Source: Cupriavidus numazuensis
GTDB taxonomy: Bacteria > Pseudomonadota > Gammaproteobacteria > Burkholderiales > Burkholderiaceae
Length of the DNA stretch: 64,000 bases
Direction of reading: 5' to 3'
Assembly (NCBI RefSeq): GCF_905397435.1
Contig: NZ_CAJPVI010000001.1
Coordinates: forward strand, 186,001-250,000
Shown: one piece after another, positions 50,926 to 61,065 of the stretch
How the letters are laid out: each line of letters opens with the position of its first letter
How positions within the stretch are numbered: position 1 is the stretch's first letter
Translations under genes and position numbers: made by a program
The notes under the pieces: generated by a model
What the model was told of the DNA's origin: nothing
Database searches by the model: none
Seen by the model: only the letters and a program-made list of their open reading frames with translations

Positions 50926-53866
50926 CGAATACGGCCTGCCAGAGCGCCCGTACGTGCGCCGTCTGTTCGGCCACCTGCTCGGCCGGCACGCGCGCCTGGC
51001 CCTGCCCGTCGAGCCGCAGCTGATGCTGTAGCGCGCGGAACTGACGGTAGGCGTCGCCGACCTGCACCGCCAGCGGGGCGTCGATCAGCCCCAGTTCACC
51101 CGCTTCGCGCAGCAGTGCAATATTGCCCGCGTTACGCGTGAGCTGCGGATGGGTCCCGCTATGCAGCAGCACGAGGTACTGCACGGTGAACTCGATATCC
51201 ACCATGCCGCCGCGGTCATGCTTCAGGTCGAACAGCGGTGTGGGATTGGGGTGGCCCTCCGCCACCTTGCCGCGCATCTGCACGATCTCGTCGCGCAGTG
51301 CGGCGGCATCGCGCGGCTGGCGCAGGATCTCGTCACGCAGCGCTTCGAAGCGTGCGCCGATCGCCGCATCGCCCGCGCAGAAGCGAGCGCGCGTGAGCGC
51401 CTGGTGTTCCCAGACCCAGGCGGTGTTGTCGCCTTCACGGAGCTGGTAGCGACGGAAGGCATCGAAGCTCGTCACGAGCAACCCTGCCGCGCCGTTGGGG
51501 CGCAGGCGCATGTCGACGTCGAACAGCGAGCCGGCCGCGGTATGGCTGGTCAGCCAGGTGATCAGGCGCCGTGCGTACGCGGCGTACACGTCCGGCGCAC
51601 GCTCGTGCTCGTCTTCGTACAGGAAGATGATGTCGAGGTCCGAGGCATAGCCGAGTTCCTTGCCACCCAGGCGCCCATAGGCAATCACGGCAAAGCGCGG
51701 CGTGTCGCAATGGCGCGTGGCGAGCTGGCGCCAGACCGTTTCCAGCGTGGCCTCCAGCATGGCATCGGCCAGGTCGGACAGCCGGTCCGCGATCTGCTCG
51801 ACGGTCAGCAGCCCCTGCAAGTCCTGCAACAGGATGCGGAACGTCTCGGCATGGTGCTCGCGGCGCAGGATGTCCATCTGCTGCTCGATCTGGCCGTCCG
51901 CGGCCAGCAGCCGCTCGGCCAGCCGTCGCCGGAATGCGGGCCAGTCGGGCGCGCCAGCCAGCGCATCACTGTCCAGCAATTCGTCGAGCAGTTGCGGATG
52001 GCGCGTCAGGTAAGCGGCCGCCCAGCGCGACGCATGCAGCGTATGCGCGACGCGGTCCATCGCCTGCGGATATTCCGACAGCAGCGAGAGATACGATGCG
52101 CGCCGGCTGATCGCCTCGAGGAAATCGATGAAGCGCGTAATGGTGCTGTCCGCGTCCTTCTGTCTGGCCGCAAGATCGAGCGCGCGGTTGACGAGCTGGT
52201 CGAATCGCACGCGGCTCGATTCGGACAGCGCGCGGTAGCGCAGCGACGTGGCGATCGCGCGCAGACGGTCCAGCAGGCCCGTGCAATCGGTGAAACCGGC
52301 GTCCTGCAGGCGCTGGCACGGCGACACCTCGGTATCCGGCCCGCTCTGGTCCGGGCCGTCCTGCGTGGTGCGCGCCTGCTGGTCTTCGAGCACGAGGCCA
52401 GGCCACAGCGCCTCGCACGGCGAGGCGTCGGGGTCCGAGAACGTGGCCTCGAACTGCTGCGCGACCGGCTCCTGCAGCGCCGCGAGCCTGGCTGTCAGGG
52501 CGGCCCAGTCGGCGCAGCCCATCATCTGCGCGACCGCGAGCTGTTCTTCAGGCGTGGTCGGCAGGTGGTGGGTCTGGGCGTCGTCGCGATACTGCAAGCG
52601 GTGTTCGAGTTGGCGCAGGAAGCGGTAGGCATCGCAGAGCTGCGCGGCCTGGGCTGCGGGCAGCAGGCCGCGGTCGACGGCGACGGCCAGCACCTCGAGC
52701 GTAGGCCGCACGCGCAGCGCGGGATCCTGCCCGCCGCGGATCAGCTGGAACACCTGCGCCATGAACTCGATCTCGCGGATGCCGCCGCGGCCGAGCTTGA
52801 TATTGAACGAACGCTGGTTGACCCCATGCCCGGCCAGACCACCGCTGCGCTTGGCCGCCTCGCTGCGGATCTGCGCATGCAACGAGCGGATAGCCGCGAT
52901 CACGCCGTAGTCCAGATAGCGCCGGAACACGAAGGGCGTGGTCAACCGCGCGAGCAGCGCCGCGGTGCGCTCGGCATGCGGGGTATCGAGCGCCGACACC
53001 ACCCTGCCCTTGATCCACGCATAGCGCTCCCACTCGCGGCCCTGCACCACCAGGTATTCCTCGAGCATGCCGAAGCTGCAGGCGAGCGGACCCGCATCGC
53101 CGTTGGGCCGCAGGCGCATGTCGACGCGGAACACGTAGCCGTCGCCGGTCACGTCGGCCAGCAGGTTGATCAGGCGCCGGCCGAGCCGGATGAAATATTC
53201 ATGGTTGGACAGGCTGCGCGTGCCGCCGGCCGTCTCGCCGTCCTCGTCGTAGAGGAAGATCAGGTCGATATCGGACGAGACATTGAGCTCGCGCCCGCCC
53301 AGCTTGCCCATGCCGACCACGACGAGCTCCTGCACCTCGCCGCTCTGTTCGCCGACCGGCCTGCCGTAAGTCGCCGCCAGGTCGTCGCCGAGCATGGCCA
53401 GGCCATGCTGGATGCAAAGCTCGGCAAGGTCGGTCATCGCGCCCGTGACTTCGGCCAGCGTCGCGTGGCCGCGCAGGTCGCGCTCGATCGCCACGCACAT
53501 GACCTCGGCGCGCAGACGCCGCAGCGCGCGCTTGACGGACTCCTCCATGTCGGCCGAAGGCTCCTGCAAGGCCTTCAGGCGCTCGCTCATCCAGGCCCTG
53601 GTCAGCGGCTGCGCCGCAGCGGCGGAAACGATGCCCGGCAGCTCCGGCCTGGCCAGGAGGACACGCCTTGCGTAATGCGAGTACGAGGCCGAGTACAATA
53701 CGTGGCCCTCGAAATCGACCGGTTCCGGCCCTGTGGCAGCGGTAGTGGCGAATGCGCCGCAGGCCATGTCGCATAACGGCTGGCCCGTGGCGCCTGCGCC
53801 ATATTGACCGGGTTGGATTTCGGCGGTGGTGCCCGCGGCGGAACTCGTCGGATCAGAGGCAGTCAT
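50915..53866 (-). CDS. glnE: Glutamine synthetase adenylyltransferase/deadenylase
   Basis: Bifunctional enzyme that adds and removes AMP on glutamine synthetase in response to nitrogen status. The 983-residue product has two nucleotidyltransferase domains. The first contains VVGMGKLGGRELNVSSDIDLIFLYDE, abbreviated here to GKLGGRELNVSSDIDL, near residue 190. The second contains AYGRLGGKELGYASDLDIIF near residue 730. Helical linkers separate them. ATG 53866 (MTASDPTSS) was chosen; the frame remains open another 162 codons, but that part overlaps the start of yhdP and is not conserved-looking. Confidence 0.95.
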   Translation of the reverse strand: MTASDPTSSAAGTTAEIQPGQYGAGATGQPLCDMACGAFATTAATGPEPVDFEGHVLYSASYSHYARRVLLARPELPGIVSAAAAQPLTRAWMSERLKALQEPSADMEESVKRALRRLRAEVMCVAIERDLRGHATLAEVTGAMTDLAELCIQHGLAMLGDDLAATYGRPVGEQSGEVQELVVVGMGKLGGRELNVSSDIDLIFLYDEDGETAGGTRSLSNHEYFIRLGRRLINLLADVTGDGYVFRVDMRLRPNGDAGPLACSFGMLEEYLVVQGREWERYAWIKGRVVSALDTPHAERTAALLARLTTPFVFRRYLDYGVIAAIRSLHAQIRSEAAKRSGGLAGHGVNQRSFNIKLGRGGIREIEFMAQVFQLIRGGQDPALRVRPTLEVLAVAVDRGLLPAAQAAQLCDAYRFLRQLEHRLQYRDDAQTHHLPTTPEEQLAVAQMMGCADWAALTARLAALQEPVAQQFEATFSDPDASPCEALWPGLVLEDQQARTTQDGPDQSGPDTEVSPCQRLQDAGFTDCTGLLDRLRAIATSLRYRALSESSRVRFDQLVNRALDLAARQKDADSTITRFIDFLEAISRRASYLSLLSEYPQAMDRVAHTLHASRWAAAYLTRHPQLLDELLDSDALAGAPDWPAFRRRLAERLLAADGQIEQQMDILRREHHAETFRILLQDLQGLLTVEQIADRLSDLADAMLEATLETVWRQLATRHCDTPRFAVIAYGRLGGKELGYASDLDIIFLYEDEHERAPDVYAAYARRLITWLTSHTAAGSLFDVDMRLRPNGAAGLLVTSFDAFRRYQLREGDNTAWVWEHQALTRARFCAGDAAIGARFEALRDEILRQPRDAAALRDEIVQMRGKVAEGHPNPTPLFDLKHDRGGMVDIEFTVQYLVLLHSGTHPQLTRNAGNIALLREAGELGLIDAPLAVQVGDAYRQFRALQHQLRLDGQGQARVPAEQVAEQTAHVRALWQAVFGAG

Positions 53867-53993
53867 TCCAGTAACTTGAAATGCAGGGACAGGTGCGGCG
53901 CGCCCGCGGCATCCCTTGCGTGTCAACTGTTTGCAACATACAAAGGCCGGGCGCCAGATTGGAGAGCGGCTAGTATTGTCGGATAATCTGCGC

Positions 53994-56900
53994 ATGTCCA
54001 GCCGCGCCCCAAACCCCGCTGACGGCTCCAACCCCAATGCGGGCGCGGGTAGCCAGGAGGCCGTCGCCGGCCTGGCCCCTTCCATTGCTTCCCCTGCTGC
54101 CCCGACGCCGGTTTCGCCTGCCGATCGCCTGCGCGCGTTCGCACGCCTTTGCGCCGGGTCGCTGCGCGCGGCGGTGCGCCATCCGCTCTGGCGCGGACTG
54201 GGCCGCACGCTGGCCCGCCTGGCTCTCGCCCTGGCCGCGCTGGCGCTCGTGGCGGGCCTGCTGATCCGTTTCGTGCTCTGGCCACAGGCGTCCGCCGCGC
54301 GGCAATGGCTGGAAGACCGCGGCACGCTGGCGTTGTCGGCCAAGCTGACCATCGATTCGCTGGATACCTACTGGGACGGCTGGCACCCGGCCTTCCGCGC
54401 GCGCGGCCTCAAGCTGGTCGATGCCCAGCAGCGTACGCTGCTCGCGGCCGGCGCGCTGAACGGCAAGCTGGCCTGGCGCTCGCTGTTCAGCATGGACCTG
54501 CAGTTCGTAACGCTTGATGCCTCGGGGACCGATGTGCTGGTGCGCCGCACGCCCGAGGGCAAGCTGCTGGTCGCTGGCATGGCCGTCGATACCGCCGGCG
54601 GCAAGCCCGACGACAACCGGTTCCTCGACTGGCTGATGGCACAGGGCAGCCTGGACCTGGCCGACGGCAAGCTGCGCTGGCTGGACGAAAAGGGCCGCCT
54701 GCCGCAGCTCGACGTGGCGCAGATCCACTTCAGCGCCCGGCGCAAGGGCCTGCACCACGAGATCAGCCTGGAGGCGCAGTCCGAGGCGCTGGCGCCGCGG
54801 CCGCTGGTGTTGCGCGCAAGCCTGCGCCACGACTATCTGCACAGCGCCGGCAACTGGCGCCACTGGTCCGGGCAGGCAAGCTGGGACGTGACGCAACTGC
54901 AACTCCCCGTGATGCAACGCTACCTGACCGTGTTCGAACGCGTGTCGGATGGCAGCTTCAGTACCGACGGCACCGTGGAATTCAGCGGCGGCCGCATCGT
55001 GCGCAGCCAGGCGCGGCTGCGCGGCAGCAACATCGACCTGCAGCTCGCAGGCGCCAGCGAAGCCCTGCAACTCGCGAATACGCAGGCCTTCCTCGTGCAT
55101 CGCAGCGACCGCGACGGCAACAACCTGCTGACGATCAACACCCTGCTCTGGCAGCCACACCCGGCAGCCGGCCCGCCCTCGGCCAACGACACCGCCTGGC
55201 GCGAAGGCATGCGGCAGGTCACGCTGGGATGGGCCCGGGATAATAAGGACCAACTGCGCAAGTTCACACTGAAGGCGCCGACGTTCGACCTCAACACGGT
55301 ACGAGCGCTGGCCACGTCGATGCCGATCGATACTGCGGTGCTGCGCCAGCTGCGCGCCTTGCAGCCGGCGGGCCATATCGACAACCTGAACGTGAGCTGG
55401 AACCGCGACCGCGCGGGTGTGCTTGAACGCCGCCCGGGCAAGGCCCACTACACCGTGCAGGGCACGCTGCGCAATGTGTCGGTCAACGGCCAGCCTGCCG
55501 TGCCCGCGACCGGTCCCAACGGCAAGCCGAACCTCGGCGTGCCGGGCTTTGCCAACCTGTCCGGCACATTCAGTTTCGACGACCGGCAGGGCAAGGTGCA
55601 TGTCGAAGGCAGCAATGCCGCGCTGGTCCTGCCTGGCATGTTCGACGAGCCGCGCCTGCCCTTCGACCAGCTCAGCGGCGATGTGCGCTGGACCCGCCAG
55701 GATGGCAACACGGCCGTCAATGTGGAGAACCTCCGCTTTGCCAATGCCGACACGGCCGGCAGCGTGAACGGCACGTGGCGCACCGGCGGCGACAGCGCAT
55801 CCGGCATTGCCGACCTGAGCGGCGAACTGAGCCGCGCGCAGGTCGCGCGGGTGCCGCGCTATCTGCCGCTCGGCATTCCCGCCAGCACGCGCCACTACCT
55901 CGCGGGCGCGCTGGCCGGTGGCGAAGCGAGCGGCGTGCGCTTCGTGCTCAAGGGCGACCTGACGCATTTCCCGTTCCATGCACCGCACGAAAAAGCCGGC
56001 GATTTCCGCGTCGAAGTACCGATCCGGCAGGTCAGGTACCAGATCGCCGCGCACGACACCGGCCCCGGCGGCACTCCGCTGTGGCCGACGTTTGCCGACA
56101 TCGACGGCCAGGTACTGTTCGAGCGCGGCGGCATGTCGTTCGTGGCCCGCCGCGCCGCGGTCGAAGGCATTGCCGGCGTGACGCTGCAGGACGTGAACGG
56201 CCGCATCGATGACCTCAGCGACCATGGCCGCCTGGAAATCGACGGCGGGGCAAGCGGCGCAGTGCAGGGCTTCCTGCGCTACATGGCGGCATCGCCCGTG
56301 CGCGAGTGGACCGGACACTTTGCGGACAACGCGCACGCGCAGGGCAACGGCGAACTCAAGCTCAAGCTCGATATGCCACTGACCAACGCCAACGCCACCC
56401 GCGTCGAGGGCAGCTTCCGGTTTCCCGGCAACGACGTCGTGCTCAATCCGCAGATCCCGCAACTGGGCGGCGCCAGCGGCGTCATTGCCTTCAACGAGCA
56501 TGGCTTCCAGCTCGAGAATATGCGTGCGCGCTTCCTCGGCGGCGAAGTGCGCATCGGCGGCGGATCGCAGCCAGACGGCAGCGTGCGCGTGACCGCGAAC
56601 GGCAATGCCACGGGAGCCGGCATGCGCGAAGCGGCAACGGGTTCTTCGCTGGCCACGCTGGCCGCCCGCATGGAAGGCAGTACCGCTTACAGTGCGGTGT
56701 TCAGTTCGCACGAGAAGCAGACGCAGGTTCAGGTCAGCTCGGATCTCAACGGCATGGCCATCGGCCTGCCCGCGCCGCTGGCCAAGACTGCCGCACAAGA
56801 CATGCCGCTGCGCTTCGACCTGCGGCCCGCCCCCGGACGCGCTGGCCTGGAAGAGGTAGTGGTCCAGCTTGGCGGCGCGCTCAACGCGCGCTACCTGTTG

Positions 56901-58253
56901 CGCCCGGACCGCAATGGCGGCGACACCGAGGTGGTGGCCGGCGGTATCGGCCTGCAACAGGCCGCGTCGTTGCCGGCAAGCGGCGTCACGGCCGTGGCCA
57001 CGCTCGACCAGTTCGATTTCGACGGCTGGCGCGCGGCACTGGCCAGCCTGGGCGGCACGCAGGGCGATGGCAGCCATCGCGCCAGCCCGCCGGCGTTCCT
57101 GCCCGAGCGCATCAACGCGCGCATGCGCACACTGCACGCCGCGGGCCGCACGCTCGACGACGTCACAGTCGACGCAACGCGCGAAGCGGCCGGCTGGGAC
57201 GTCAAGCTCGAATCGCGCCAGATTGCCGGCAACATGCAATGGCGCGCCGAAGGCCCGTCCGGTTCCGGCGCCATGCGCCTGCGCCTGAGCCGCCTGAACG
57301 TGCCCGACGCGAACGACGAACACAATGTCGTCGACGCGATCGCCAACAGCATCGACACCCTGCCATCCATCGACCTGGTCGCCGAGCAGTTCACGCTGCA
57401 CGGGCATGACTTCGGCAAGCTCGAGGTAGTGGCCCGCAGCAGCAAGAGCGGCGACGAACCGGTGTGGACCCTGGAACGGCTGCTGATCGACCAGCCCGGC
57501 GCTACGCTGACCGGCAGCGGCACCTGGCGCGTGCCGCGCCGGCTGCGCGACGGCGATGCGGCCAATGCCCCGCGCCGCACGGCGCTGACCTTTGCCATCG
57601 ACATCCGCGACGCAGGCGCCACGCTGGAACGCCTGGGCCTGCCGCACACGCTGCGCGACGGCAAGGGCAAGCTCGAAGGCCGCGTGGTGTGGCGCGGCTC
57701 GCCGATGTCGATCGACTACCCCACCCTGACTGGCCGACTCTCGCTCGATCTCGAGAACGGACAGATCCTCAGCGTCGACCCCGGTGCCGCGCGCCTGCTC
57801 GGCGTGCTCAGCCTGCAAGGCCTGTTGCGCTTTGCCACGCTGGATTTCCGCACGCTGTCGGGGCGCGGCCTGCTGTTCGACCGCATCACCGGTTCCGGCA
57901 CCATCGAGAACGGCGTCGGCACGATCCAGGATTTCGAACTGAAGAGCCCGCAGATCATTGCGAGCATGTCGGGATCGGCCAACCTGCTGCGCGAAACCCA
58001 GGACATCGATGTACGCGTGGTGCCGCGCATCAACGCCACCACCACGTCGGTGGCGGCGGCGTTCATCAACCCGGTGCTCGGGATCGGCACGCTTGCCGCG
58101 CAGCTGCTGTTTGCCGACGAGTTCTCCAAGGTGTTCACGCAGCACTACCGCATCACGGGCAGCTGGGCCAACCCGCAGATCGGCAATCTGGGGGACAATA
58201 AGGCGCAACATCCGACGTACCAGAACCGCGCCGAGCCGGCCCTGCAGCGCTGA
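53994..58253 (+). CDS. yhdP: YhdP-family AsmA-like envelope protein
   Basis: A 1419-residue inner-membrane-anchored protein of the AsmA-like clan. E. coli YhdP takes part in phospholipid transport to the outer membrane. It has a disordered Pro/Ala-rich N-terminus, one transmembrane helix (about residues 72-100, LALALAALALVAGLLIRFVL) and a very long beta-rich periplasmic body. The C-terminal DUF3971/AsmA-like region includes LLGVLSLQGLLRFATLDFR and GTLAAQLLFADEFSKVF. ATG 53994 follows the 127-bp gap to divergent glnE. It precedes the nitrilase and tldD genes, a conserved order. Confidence 0.93.
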   Translation: MSSRAPNPADGSNPNAGAGSQEAVAGLAPSIASPAAPTPVSPADRLRAFARLCAGSLRAAVRHPLWRGLGRTLARLALALAALALVAGLLIRFVLWPQASAARQWLEDRGTLALSAKLTIDSLDTYWDGWHPAFRARGLKLVDAQQRTLLAAGALNGKLAWRSLFSMDLQFVTLDASGTDVLVRRTPEGKLLVAGMAVDTAGGKPDDNRFLDWLMAQGSLDLADGKLRWLDEKGRLPQLDVAQIHFSARRKGLHHEISLEAQSEALAPRPLVLRASLRHDYLHSAGNWRHWSGQASWDVTQLQLPVMQRYLTVFERVSDGSFSTDGTVEFSGGRIVRSQARLRGSNIDLQLAGASEALQLANTQAFLVHRSDRDGNNLLTINTLLWQPHPAAGPPSANDTAWREGMRQVTLGWARDNKDQLRKFTLKAPTFDLNTVRALATSMPIDTAVLRQLRALQPAGHIDNLNVSWNRDRAGVLERRPGKAHYTVQGTLRNVSVNGQPAVPATGPNGKPNLGVPGFANLSGTFSFDDRQGKVHVEGSNAALVLPGMFDEPRLPFDQLSGDVRWTRQDGNTAVNVENLRFANADTAGSVNGTWRTGGDSASGIADLSGELSRAQVARVPRYLPLGIPASTRHYLAGALAGGEASGVRFVLKGDLTHFPFHAPHEKAGDFRVEVPIRQVRYQIAAHDTGPGGTPLWPTFADIDGQVLFERGGMSFVARRAAVEGIAGVTLQDVNGRIDDLSDHGRLEIDGGASGAVQGFLRYMAASPVREWTGHFADNAHAQGNGELKLKLDMPLTNANATRVEGSFRFPGNDVVLNPQIPQLGGASGVIAFNEHGFQLENMRARFLGGEVRIGGGSQPDGSVRVTANGNATGAGMREAATGSSLATLAARMEGSTAYSAVFSSHEKQTQVQVSSDLNGMAIGLPAPLAKTAAQDMPLRFDLRPAPGRAGLEEVVVQLGGALNARYLLRPDRNGGDTEVVAGGIGLQQAASLPASGVTAVATLDQFDFDGWRAALASLGGTQGDGSHRASPPAFLPERINARMRTLHAAGRTLDDVTVDATREAAGWDVKLESRQIAGNMQWRAEGPSGSGAMRLRLSRLNVPDANDEHNVVDAIANSIDTLPSIDLVAEQFTLHGHDFGKLEVVARSSKSGDEPVWTLERLLIDQPGATLTGSGTWRVPRRLRDGDAANAPRRTALTFAIDIRDAGATLERLGLPHTLRDGKGKLEGRVVWRGSPMSIDYPTLTGRLSLDLENGQILSVDPGAARLLGVLSLQGLLRFATLDFRTLSGRGLLFDRITGSGTIENGVGTIQDFELKSPQIIASMSGSANLLRETQDIDVRVVPRINATTTSVAAAFINPVLGIGTLAAQLLFADEFSKVFTQHYRITGSWANPQIGNLGDNKAQHPTYQNRAEPALQR

Positions 58254-58291
58254 TCCCCCGCGCCGCGGCGCGCTGCCAGAGGAAACGACCC

Positions 58292-59113
58292 ATGCAAGCC
58301 CCTGCCCCGTTCCGTGTTGCCGCCATCCAGACCGTGACCGGCACGTCGCTCGACGCCAACCTCGCACGTGCCGATGCGCTGATTGCCGAAGCCGCGCGCG
58401 CCGGTGCCGAACTGGTGTTGTTGCCCGAATACTTCTGCATGATGGGCCAGCGCGAAGCCGACAAGATCGCCATCCGCGAACAGGACGGCGACGGCCCCGT
58501 GCAGCGCTTCCTGGCCGATGCCGCGAAGCGCCACCGCGTCTGGCTGGTGGGCGGCACCCTGCCGATGTGGTGCGGCGACGACGACCGCGTCTACAACACG
58601 TCGCTCGCGTTCGACCCGCGCGGCGAACGCATGGCGCGCTACGACAAGATCCACCTGTTCGGCTTTACGCGCGGCGCGGAAAGCTATGACGAATCACGCA
58701 CCATCCTGGCGGGCAGCACGCCGGTCAGCTTCGACGCGCCATGCGGACGCGTGGCGATGTCGGTGTGCTACGACCTGCGCTTCCCGGAGCTCTATCGCGG
58801 CCTGGCCGGCGACGACGGCGCCAGCCTGATCCTGATGCCGGCCGCCTTCACCTACACCACGGGACAGGCGCACTGGGAAATCCTGTTGCGCGCCCGTGCG
58901 ATCGAAAACCAGTGCTATGTGCTCGCGGCCGCACAGGGCGGCAAGCACGAGAATGGCCGGCGCACCTGGGGCCATTCGATGCTGGTGGACCCGTGGGGCG
59001 AAGTGCTGGCCATGCTGCCCGAAGGCGAAGGCGTGGTCAGCGGCGTGATCGACCCGGCGCGGCTTGCCGAAGTCCGGCAGAACCTGCCCGCGCTGCGACA
59101 CCGGGTGCTGTAG
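58292..59113 (+). CDS. Carbon-nitrogen hydrolase (nitrilase superfamily)
   Basis: Amidase-type hydrolase of 273 residues. The Glu-Lys-Cys triad is visible: Glu in LLPEYFCMMG (about residue 47), Lys in RYDKIHLFGF (about 119) and Cys in MSVCYDLRFPEL (about 154). The group includes omega-amidase and the deaminated-glutathione amidase (Nit1); the latter is a reasonable candidate but not proven. It lies 38 bp after yhdP and 84 bp before tldD. Confidence 0.9.
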   Translation: MQAPAPFRVAAIQTVTGTSLDANLARADALIAEAARAGAELVLLPEYFCMMGQREADKIAIREQDGDGPVQRFLADAAKRHRVWLVGGTLPMWCGDDDRVYNTSLAFDPRGERMARYDKIHLFGFTRGAESYDESRTILAGSTPVSFDAPCGRVAMSVCYDLRFPELYRGLAGDDGASLILMPAAFTYTTGQAHWEILLRARAIENQCYVLAAAQGGKHENGRRTWGHSMLVDPWGEVLAMLPEGEGVVSGVIDPARLAEVRQNLPALRHRVL

Positions 59114-59197
59114 CATTGGCGGTAACTCCGCCTTCCAACCTGATTCACGACGCCGGCAACCATGCCGGCGCATCTGCAAGAAAGAAAAGGACTGTTC

Positions 59198-60658
59198 ATG
59201 AACGCCGGCGATCTCGGAATCCGCAACCTTGCCACCGCGCAGCAACTGCTGCTGGCGCCGTACGGCCTGGACGAGGCCAAGCTGCAGCGCGTACTGGCCG
59301 ACATCTTCACGCACAAGGTCGACTATGCCGACCTGTACTTCCAGTACACGCGCAACGAGGCGTGGAGCCTGGAAGAAGGCATCGTCAAATCGGGCAGCTT
59401 CAGCATCGACCAGGGCGTCGGTGTACGCGCGGTCTCGGGCGACAAGACCGCCTTTGCCTATTCGGATGACATCAGCCTGCCCGCGCTGTCGCAGGCCGCA
59501 GCGGCCACGCGCACGATCGGCCGCGCCGGCAGGGGCCGCGTCAAGGTGGCCGGTGAACTGGCCACGCAGACCGGCCGCAACCTGTACACGCCGAACGATC
59601 CGCTCGATTCGATGGCCGCTGCCGAGAAGGTGGCCCTGCTCGAGCGCGTCGAGCGCATGGCGCGCGCGAAGGATCCGCGCGTGGTGCAGGTCATGGCCGG
59701 CCTGGCTGGCGAATATGACGTGGTGCTGGTGGCGCGCAGCGACGGCGTGATCGCCGCGGACGTGCGCCCGCTCGTGCGCGTGTCGGTCACCGTCATCGCC
59801 GAACACAACGGTCGGCGCGAAATGGGTTCGTCCGGCGGCGGCGGCCGTTATGCCTACGGCTACTTCACCGATGAACTGCTGCAGAAGTATGTCGATGAGG
59901 CCGTGTCGTCGGCGCTGGTCAACCTCGACGCACGTCCCGCCCCGGCCGGCGCGATGACCGTGGTGCTCGGTCCGGGCTGGCCCGGCGTGCTGCTGCACGA
60001 AGCCGTCGGCCACGGCCTGGAGGGCGACTTCAACCGCAAGGGCTCGTCGGCCTTCGCGGGCCGCATGGGCGAACGCGTCGCCGCCAAGGGCGTGACCGTG
60101 GTCGACGACGGCACGCTGGCCAACCGCCGCGGCTCGCTCAACCTCGACGACGAAGGCAACGCGACCCAGTGCACCACGCTGATCGAGGACGGCATCCTGC
60201 GCGGCTACATCCAGGACACGCTGAACGCACGCCTGATGAAGATGCCCGTGACCGGCAACGCGCGCCGCGAAAGCTACGCCGCGCTGCCGATGCCGCGCAT
60301 GACCAACACCTACATGCTCAACGGCGACCGCGATCCGCAGGAGATCATCGCCAGCGTGAAGAAGGGCCTGTATGCCGTGAATTTCGGCGGCGGCCAGGTC
60401 GACATCACCAACGGCAAGTTCGTGTTCTCGGCAAGCGAGGCCTACATGATCGAGGACGGCAAGATCACCTACCCGGTCAAGGGCGCCACGCTGGTCGGCA
60501 ACGGCCCGGAATCGCTCAAGGACGTCACCATGATCGGCAACGACATGCGGCTGGACTCGGGCGTGGGCGTGTGCGGCAAGGAAGGCCAGAGCGTGCCGGT
60601 GGGCGTCGGCCAGCCGACGCTGCGCATTGAAAACATGACGGTAGGCGGCACGGCGTAA
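59198..60658 (+). CDS. tldD: Metalloprotease TldD
   Basis: Subunit of the TldD/TldE zinc protease that degrades unfolded peptides and matures some modified peptides. The 486-residue product has the [12 protein letters not shown] metal motif near residue 267 and the C-terminal Cys-containing sequence [20 protein letters not shown] 59198 is preceded by AGAAAGAAAAGGA. The partner tldE (pmbA) is not in the window. Confidence 0.95.
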   Translation: MNAGDLGIRNLATAQQLLLAPYGLDEAKLQRVLADIFTHKVDYADLYFQYTRNEAWSLEEGIVKSGSFSIDQGVGVRAVSGDKTAFAYSDDISLPALSQAAAATRTIGRAGRGRVKVAGELATQTGRNLYTPNDPLDSMAAAEKVALLERVERMARAKDPRVVQVMAGLAGEYDVVLVARSDGVIAADVRPLVRVSVTVIAEHNGRREMGSSGGGGRYAYGYFTDELLQKYVDEAVSSALVNLDARPAPAGAMTVVLGPGWPGVLLHEAVGHGLEGDFNRKGSSAFAGRMGERVAAKGVTVVDDGTLANRRGSLNLDDEGNATQCTTLIEDGILRGYIQDTLNARLMKMPVTGNARRESYAALPMPRMTNTYMLNGDRDPQEIIASVKKGLYAVNFGGGQVDITNGKFVFSASEAYMIEDGKITYPVKGATLVGNGPESLKDVTMIGNDMRLDSGVGVCGKEGQSVPVGVGQPTLRIENMTVGGTA

Positions 60659-60703
60659 TCGGTGGCGGTCGCGCCCTGGCCGGCTGCGGGCCGGGCGCGA
60701 CAC

Positions 60704-60732
60704 TTGCCAACTTTTACAAAACACGCTATAAA
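60704..60732 (+). promoter_or_regulatory. Sigma-70 promoter of the aroG leader
   Basis: TTGCCA (60704-60709), exactly 17 bp, TATAAA (60727-60732). It predicts transcription from about 60739, leaving a leader of about 330 nt before the DAHP synthase gene. Confidence 0.75.
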
Positions 60733-60884
60733 GATGCTTCGTACTTTGGCAGTCACTCGCCGCACCCCGAGTTTTTGACGGTGCCCGCGCAATTTTCTGC
60801 CCCGTTGTCACGCAGCGCAGCATAAATGCCGCGCCTCGAAACGAAATCGAATTCAAGCTGACCCCAGCCAAATCCTTCTCCGCC

Positions 60885-60956
60885 ATGTCCGCTAAGTTTT
60901 ACTTTTACTTTTTTAGCGAACCCACACCGCTGGCGGATAGGGAGGGACGGCTGTAA
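60885..60956 (+). CDS. Putative Phe/Tyr-rich leader peptide
   Basis: A 23-codon frame: MSAKFYFYFFSEPTPL, then seven more residues and TAA. Residues 5-10 are Phe-Tyr-Phe-Tyr-Phe-Phe. A run of aromatic codons in a short leader frame, just ahead of a terminator and an aromatic biosynthesis gene, is the hallmark of ribosome-mediated attenuation. No convincing Shine-Dalgarno precedes the ATG, which is the main caution. Confidence 0.75.
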   Translation: MSAKFYFYFFSEPTPLADREGRL

Positions 60957-60974
60957 GCGCCCCGAACCGAAAAG

Positions 60975-61006
60975 AAAAAACCGCCAGCAAGACTGGCGGT
61001 TTTTTT
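60975..61006 (+). terminator. Leader terminator upstream of aroG
   Basis: AAAAAACCGCCAG, loop CAAGA, CTGGCGGTTTTTTT. It lies 60 bp before the aroG ATG and after the leader frame, so it would stop transcription early. Confidence 0.92.
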
Positions 61007-61065
61007 ATCTCTGCATTTTTTGCCTGTTTCGCCCAGACCTACGACCTCACAAGACCGGACCCATC

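Larger units (their letters stand above)
60880..61006 (+). promoter_or_regulatory. Attenuator of DAHP synthase gene
   Basis: Three mutually exclusive pairings are possible. The terminator is CCGCCAG (60981-60987) with CTGGCGG (60993-60999) plus a T-run. An antiterminator can form between GCTGGCGG (60929-60936) and CCGCCAGC (60981-60988), 8 bp. An early pairing joins CCGCCA (60880-60885) with TGGCGG (60931-60936). A ribosome stalled on the Phe/Tyr codons would cover the first segment and free the second to block the terminator. The mechanism is inferred from the sequence. Confidence 0.72.

Noticed and set aside
50926..54352. Extended glnE start at 54352
   Set aside because: The extra 162 codons overlap the yhdP coding region in antisense and lack GlnE-like sequence; ATG 53866 gives the family length.
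53970..58367. A 1465-codon open frame antisense to yhdP
   Set aside because: Shadow of a high-G+C gene. The translation is Ala/Arg/Gln/His-rich without domains, and yhdP is clearly real.
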